This document shows positions 15,833 to 17,920 of a stretch of DNA of 17,920 bases, one piece after another; position 1 is the first letter of the stretch; the number at the start of each line of letters is the position of its first letter. The stretch is from Collinsella aerofaciens (GTDB taxonomy: Bacteria; Actinomycetota; Coriobacteriia; Coriobacteriales; Coriobacteriaceae). The position numbers and the translations under genes were made by a program. The stretch lies in contig RPYR01000210.1 in NCBI GenBank assembly GCA_008671285.1, forward strand, positions 1 through 17,920, given 5' to 3'. The notes under the pieces were generated by a model. The model did not search any database and was not told the DNA's origin. It worked only from the letters and a program-made list of their open reading frames with translations.

Positions 15833-16570
15833 CTAGGCAAGCGGATTCTTCTTTGCCACGCCATTTGCACGAGGCAATGAAACGGATGCTGGATGACTCT
15901 TCTTAAGAACAATGAACTCCCTGTGACCCAAGCCTTCAGGCAAATCAATTGTGTCATTCAGAAGCAAAGTGAAGCCGCAAATCTTAGCTGCTGACATGCC
16001 GGAAGCAAGCTCCTCATCCGAAGGATTGCCCTTGGTTATAACAAATAGCCCTCCATCCTTCAGATACGGAGCCGCATACTCAACAAGAATCGGTAGAGGG
16101 GCCAGTGCGCGGGCGGTTACAACAGAGAACTGCTTCTTATGGCTCCGAGCATATTCTTCAAGACGATCATGAACCGCATGGGCATGTTTCAATCCAAGAG
16201 CATGGACAAAGGAATTTACCGCATCAACCTTCTTGCCAACAGAGTCAATATAAGTAGCTTTACGATGCGTGGTTATGGTTAATGGAATACCAGGGAAGCC
16301 CGCACCTGTTCCCATATCGAGCAAAGCTCCCTCAGGAGCCTTGTTGATATAGGGGAGCAAAACAAGTGAGTCGAGGATATGAAGTACTGCAGCATCTTCT
16401 ACGTTAAGAATACGGGTGAGATTGGTTGTCTTATTTGTTTCTAGAACCAAATCCAAATGCTGAATACATTTCCTCAGCTCAACATCAGTTACGCTCAAGG
16501 AATACTCTTTGCAATAGAAAGCTAGACGACTCAACATCTCGTCAGCTTGCTGATCAGTAAGTACTAACAA
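15833..16570 (-). CDS. rsmG: 16S rRNA (guanine527-N7)-methyltransferase RsmG (GidB)
   Basis: A SAM-dependent enzyme predicted to form m7G527 in 16S rRNA; loss in other bacteria gives low-level streptomycin resistance. Motifs with the start used here: NLTRI (50-54), HILDSL (64-69), the SAM-binding loop DMGTGAGFPGIPL (85-97), YIDSVGKKVDAV and VTARALAPL. The frame is open to a TTG at 16618, but that codon lies in the U-tract of the upstream terminator. A TTG at 16570 is preceded by AAGGAG with 6-nt spacing and gives 245 aa, a better fit to the family length; ATG at codon 12 of this version is the fallback. It is transcribed toward parA with the parS cluster in between. It probably has its own promoter just after the jag terminator; TTGTCA at 16613-16618 is a possible -35. 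Confidence 0.93.
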   Translation of the reverse strand: MLVLTDQQADEMLSRLAFYCKEYSLSVTDVELRKCIQHLDLVLETNKTTNLTRILNVEDAAVLHILDSLVLLPYINKAPEGALLDMGTGAGFPGIPLTITTHRKATYIDSVGKKVDAVNSFVHALGLKHAHAVHDRLEEYARSHKKQFSVVTARALAPLPILVEYAAPYLKDGGLFVITKGNPSDEELASGMSAAKICGFTLLLNDTIDLPEGLGHREFIVLKKSHPASVSLPRANGVAKKNPLA

Positions 16571-16576
16571 CGAAAG

Positions 16577-16582
16577 CTCCTT
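16577..16582 (-). promoter_or_regulatory. Ribosome binding site that decides the rsmG start
   Basis: AAGGAG on the minus strand lies 6 nt before TTG 16570, pointing to that codon rather than the TTG at 16618, which has no comparable site. Confidence 0.65.
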
Positions 16583-16614
16583 TCTGACAAAAATCAGCGT
16601 ATCGAGAACTTTTG

Positions 16615-16648
16615 ACAAAAAAAGGGGACGTGGAAACCACGTCCCCTT
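16615..16648 (-). terminator. Intrinsic terminator between jag and rsmG
   Basis: A 12-bp perfect stem (16622-16633 with 16637-16648; AAGGGGACGTGG/CCACGTCCCCTT) with a 3-nt loop, followed on the minus strand by seven Ts in a row (counting the last two of the stem). It lies 18 nt after the jag stop and separates yidC-jag transcription from rsmG-parA-parB. Confidence 0.9.
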
Positions 16649-16666
16649 AGCATAAACTCGAGTAGA

Positions 16667-17236
16667 TTATCGAGCAACAATCACCACATGGCGATCAGGG
16701 TCAGAACCCTCAGAATGAGTATCGACGGCATCATTGCCACGAAGTGCAATGTGAACCAGTCGACGCTCGTAGGCATTCATGGGCGGAAGCGAAACACTCT
16801 TATGAGTGCGAATGGCACGCTCGGCAGCAGACTGAGCCATGGAGGCAACCTTGTCCTGACGGCGGCTCTTGTATCCCTCGACGTCCACTACAACCGGATA
16901 CCTAAAGCCAAGTTTGCGGCTCACCAGCAAAGAGAACATAACCTGAAGGGCATCAAGGGTGCGACCATGACGGCCAATGAGAACAGCAAGGTCGGGAGCC
17001 GTTACATCCAAAATCAGCTCACCTTCGTCGCCCTCATACTCATCGATAGGAGAGTTGGCGGCATCGAAGTGCGAAAGGATGGAACGCAGGATGGAAATAG
17101 CAACATCGGCAATGGTGTCGAGCTCCTCATCGGTCAGCTCTTCACCAGCCTTGTAGCGCTGTGCAATCTCGGGATAATCGCCCGCGACCTGCGGGGCAAC
17201 CTCCTCAAGCATATCCTCGATGATCTCTTCAGACAT
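16667..17236 (-). CDS. jag: Jag/KhpB RNA-binding protein (KH and R3H domains)
   Basis: A 189-aa protein using ATG 17236; the frame is open to a TTG at 17248, but that would place the GGAG ribosome site inside the gene. Residues 1-60 are acidic and helical and do not look like the canonical Jag-N domain. Residues about 65-125 form a KH domain with the GxxG loop GRHG (88-91). Residues about 135-189 form an R3H domain with RRLVH (R158, H162). In Gram-positive bacteria KhpB pairs with KhpA as a global RNA chaperone affecting cell elongation and division. Its place directly after yidC is the conserved arrangement. A 44-bp spacer with a 12-bp palindrome separates it from yidC. Confidence 0.94.
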   Translation of the reverse strand: MSEEIIEDMLEEVAPQVAGDYPEIAQRYKAGEELTDEELDTIADVAISILRSILSHFDAANSPIDEYEGDEGELILDVTAPDLAVLIGRHGRTLDALQVMFSLLVSRKLGFRYPVVVDVEGYKSRRQDKVASMAQSAAERAIRTHKSVSLPPMNAYERRLVHIALRGNDAVDTHSEGSDPDRHVVIVAR

Positions 17237-17242
17237 AACGTA

Positions 17243-17250
17243 CTCCAAAA
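17243..17250 (-). promoter_or_regulatory. Ribosome binding site of jag
   Basis: TTTTGGAG on the minus strand with 6-nt spacing to ATG 17236. It overlaps the alternative TTG (17248), which is therefore unlikely to be the start. Confidence 0.7.
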
Positions 17251-17251
17251 G

Positions 17252-17263
17252 TTAGGTACCTAA
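17252..17263. repeat. 12-bp perfect palindrome TTAGGTACCTAA, copy 2
   Basis: It is identical to the palindrome at 13748-13759. It lies in the 44-bp spacer between yidC and jag, just upstream of the jag ribosome site, where a bound protein or local structure could affect jag expression. Function is unknown. Confidence 0.6.
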
Positions 17264-17280
17264 ATAAGACTGATATCCCA

Positions 17281-17920
17281 CTACCTCTTCTTGTGCGGGC
17301 GCGGCTTCTTCTCTCGACGAGTGACCTCAACCTGCAGCGGAGCGTTCTTAAGACGCTCCTCCTCATCGGCCTTCGCCTTGTCGATGACCTTCTGCGTCAC
17401 AAAAATCTGCTGGATAACCTGCCAAGCAGACGAGACGTCGTAGTACAGCAGAACACCAACGGGAAGGCTCCAGCCCATCCAAAGCATCATGACCGTCATG
17501 ACAACGGCCATCATACGCATGCTCTGAGCCTGCTGGCCGGTCTGGTTGCGCGACATATAGAGCTGCGGAATCAGGGTCAGGACGGCGAACAGGATCAGGC
17601 AAACCAGCGCAGGCAGTGCAACCATAAAGCCATCGGCAAAGGAAGCACTCGGCGTGGTGGTCAGGTCGGGCAGGATGTTGAAGAACGAGAACGTGCCGTC
17701 GTTAAAGTACTGCGGCAGGTTGCGCAGCAATGTAAACAGGGCGAACAGGATAGGCATCTGAATCAGCAGCGGCAGACAGCCAGCCATGGGGTTGAACTTG
17801 TTCTCGCTGTAGAACTTCTGCATCTCCTCGGCCTGACGCTGGGGATCGTCGGCATAGCGCTCCTGGATCTCGAGCATCTTGGGCTGCAGCACCTGCATGC
17901 GAGCCGTCGACTTGGTCGAC
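17281..17920 (-). CDS. yidC: Membrane protein insertase YidC/Oxa1 (5' end outside window)
   Basis: The frame runs past the internal ATG at 17898 to the window edge (STKSTARMQVLQPK), so this is the C-terminal 212 residues or so of a longer protein. The MQxLQPKMLEIQERYADDPQ segment is the conserved cytoplasmic helical hairpin of YidC, followed by NPMAGCLPLLIQMPILFALFTLL (a core transmembrane helix), then hydrophobic segments near MVALPALVCLILFAVLTLIPQLYM and MRMMAVVMTVMMLWMGWSLPVGVLLYY. The tail (RREKKPRPHKKR) is strongly basic, as in ribosome-binding Oxa1/YidC tails. It inserts and folds inner-membrane proteins with or without SecYEG. The downstream neighbour jag is typical of Gram-positive oriC regions. 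Confidence 0.95.
   Translation of the reverse strand, partial: STKSTARMQVLQPKMLEIQERYADDPQRQAEEMQKFYSENKFNPMAGCLPLLIQMPILFALFTLLRNLPQYFNDGTFSFFNILPDLTTTPSASFADGFMVALPALVCLILFAVLTLIPQLYMSRNQTGQQAQSMRMMAVVMTVMMLWMGWSLPVGVLLYYDVSSAWQVIQQIFVTQKVIDKAKADEEERLKNAPLQVEVTRREKKPRPHKKR

Noticed and set aside
16688..17263. Antisense open frame (191 codons) over jag
   Set aside because: The KH and R3H motifs are on the minus strand; the plus frame is a shadow.
1..17920. CRISPR array, tRNA, rRNA, insertion sequence or phage gene
   Set aside because: Both strands were read through without finding repeated spacers, cloverleaf-like blocks, transposase motifs or terminal inverted repeats.

Overview
The window looks like part of a chromosome from a Coriobacteriia actinobacterium, most probably a gut Collinsella or a close relative. 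This is inferred from the mostly GC-rich coding sequence, the yidC-jag-rsmG-parA-parB gene order typical of an origin-proximal region, an adjacent pair of PafB/PafC-like WYL regulators (an actinobacterial arrangement), and a sortase-anchored SpaA-type surface protein. No database search was possible, so the genus is a judgement and not a result.

Left part (1-6642). The 3' three-quarters or so of a large LPXTG surface protein with six SpaA/Cna-B-like isopeptide domains runs rightward to a bidirectional terminator. Facing it on the minus strand is a two-gene unit: a large membrane protein related to M28 metallopeptidases with altered metal-site residues and a long acidic Ala/Glu/Pro-rich insertion, followed by a 72-residue single-span membrane protein. 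A 198-bp divergent spacer separates this unit from the next.

Middle part (6643-13640). Two overlapping WYL-domain regulators run rightward and meet, tail to tail with overlapping stop codons, a leftward ddl-dinG unit (D-Ala-D-Ala ligase, then a DEDDh exonuclease fused to an iron-sulphur XPD/DinG-type helicase; the two overlap by 7 nt). Divergent from ddl is a single-gene rlmN unit closed by a strong intrinsic terminator.

Right part (13641-17920). A leftward cluster reads yidC (5'-truncated by the window edge), jag/khpB, terminator, rsmG, three perfect parS sites, parA, parB, and an 84-residue membrane protein whose start lies inside the end of parB, then a terminator. The three parS sites have an exact 39-bp period, and a fourth, imperfect site lies beyond the operon next to the rlmN terminator. 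This section is visibly more AT-rich than the left and middle parts. It serves chromosome partition (ParA, ParB, parS), 16S rRNA methylation (RsmG), RNA binding (Jag/KhpB) and membrane protein insertion (YidC).

The most interesting items are the M28-like protein with a probably inactivated or rewired active site, the periodic parS cluster with an outlying degenerate site, the parB-coupled membrane protein, and a 12-bp perfect palindrome (TTAGGTACCTAA) present twice, between yidC and jag and at the end of the parAB operon. I found no tRNA, rRNA, CRISPR array, insertion sequence or phage gene.
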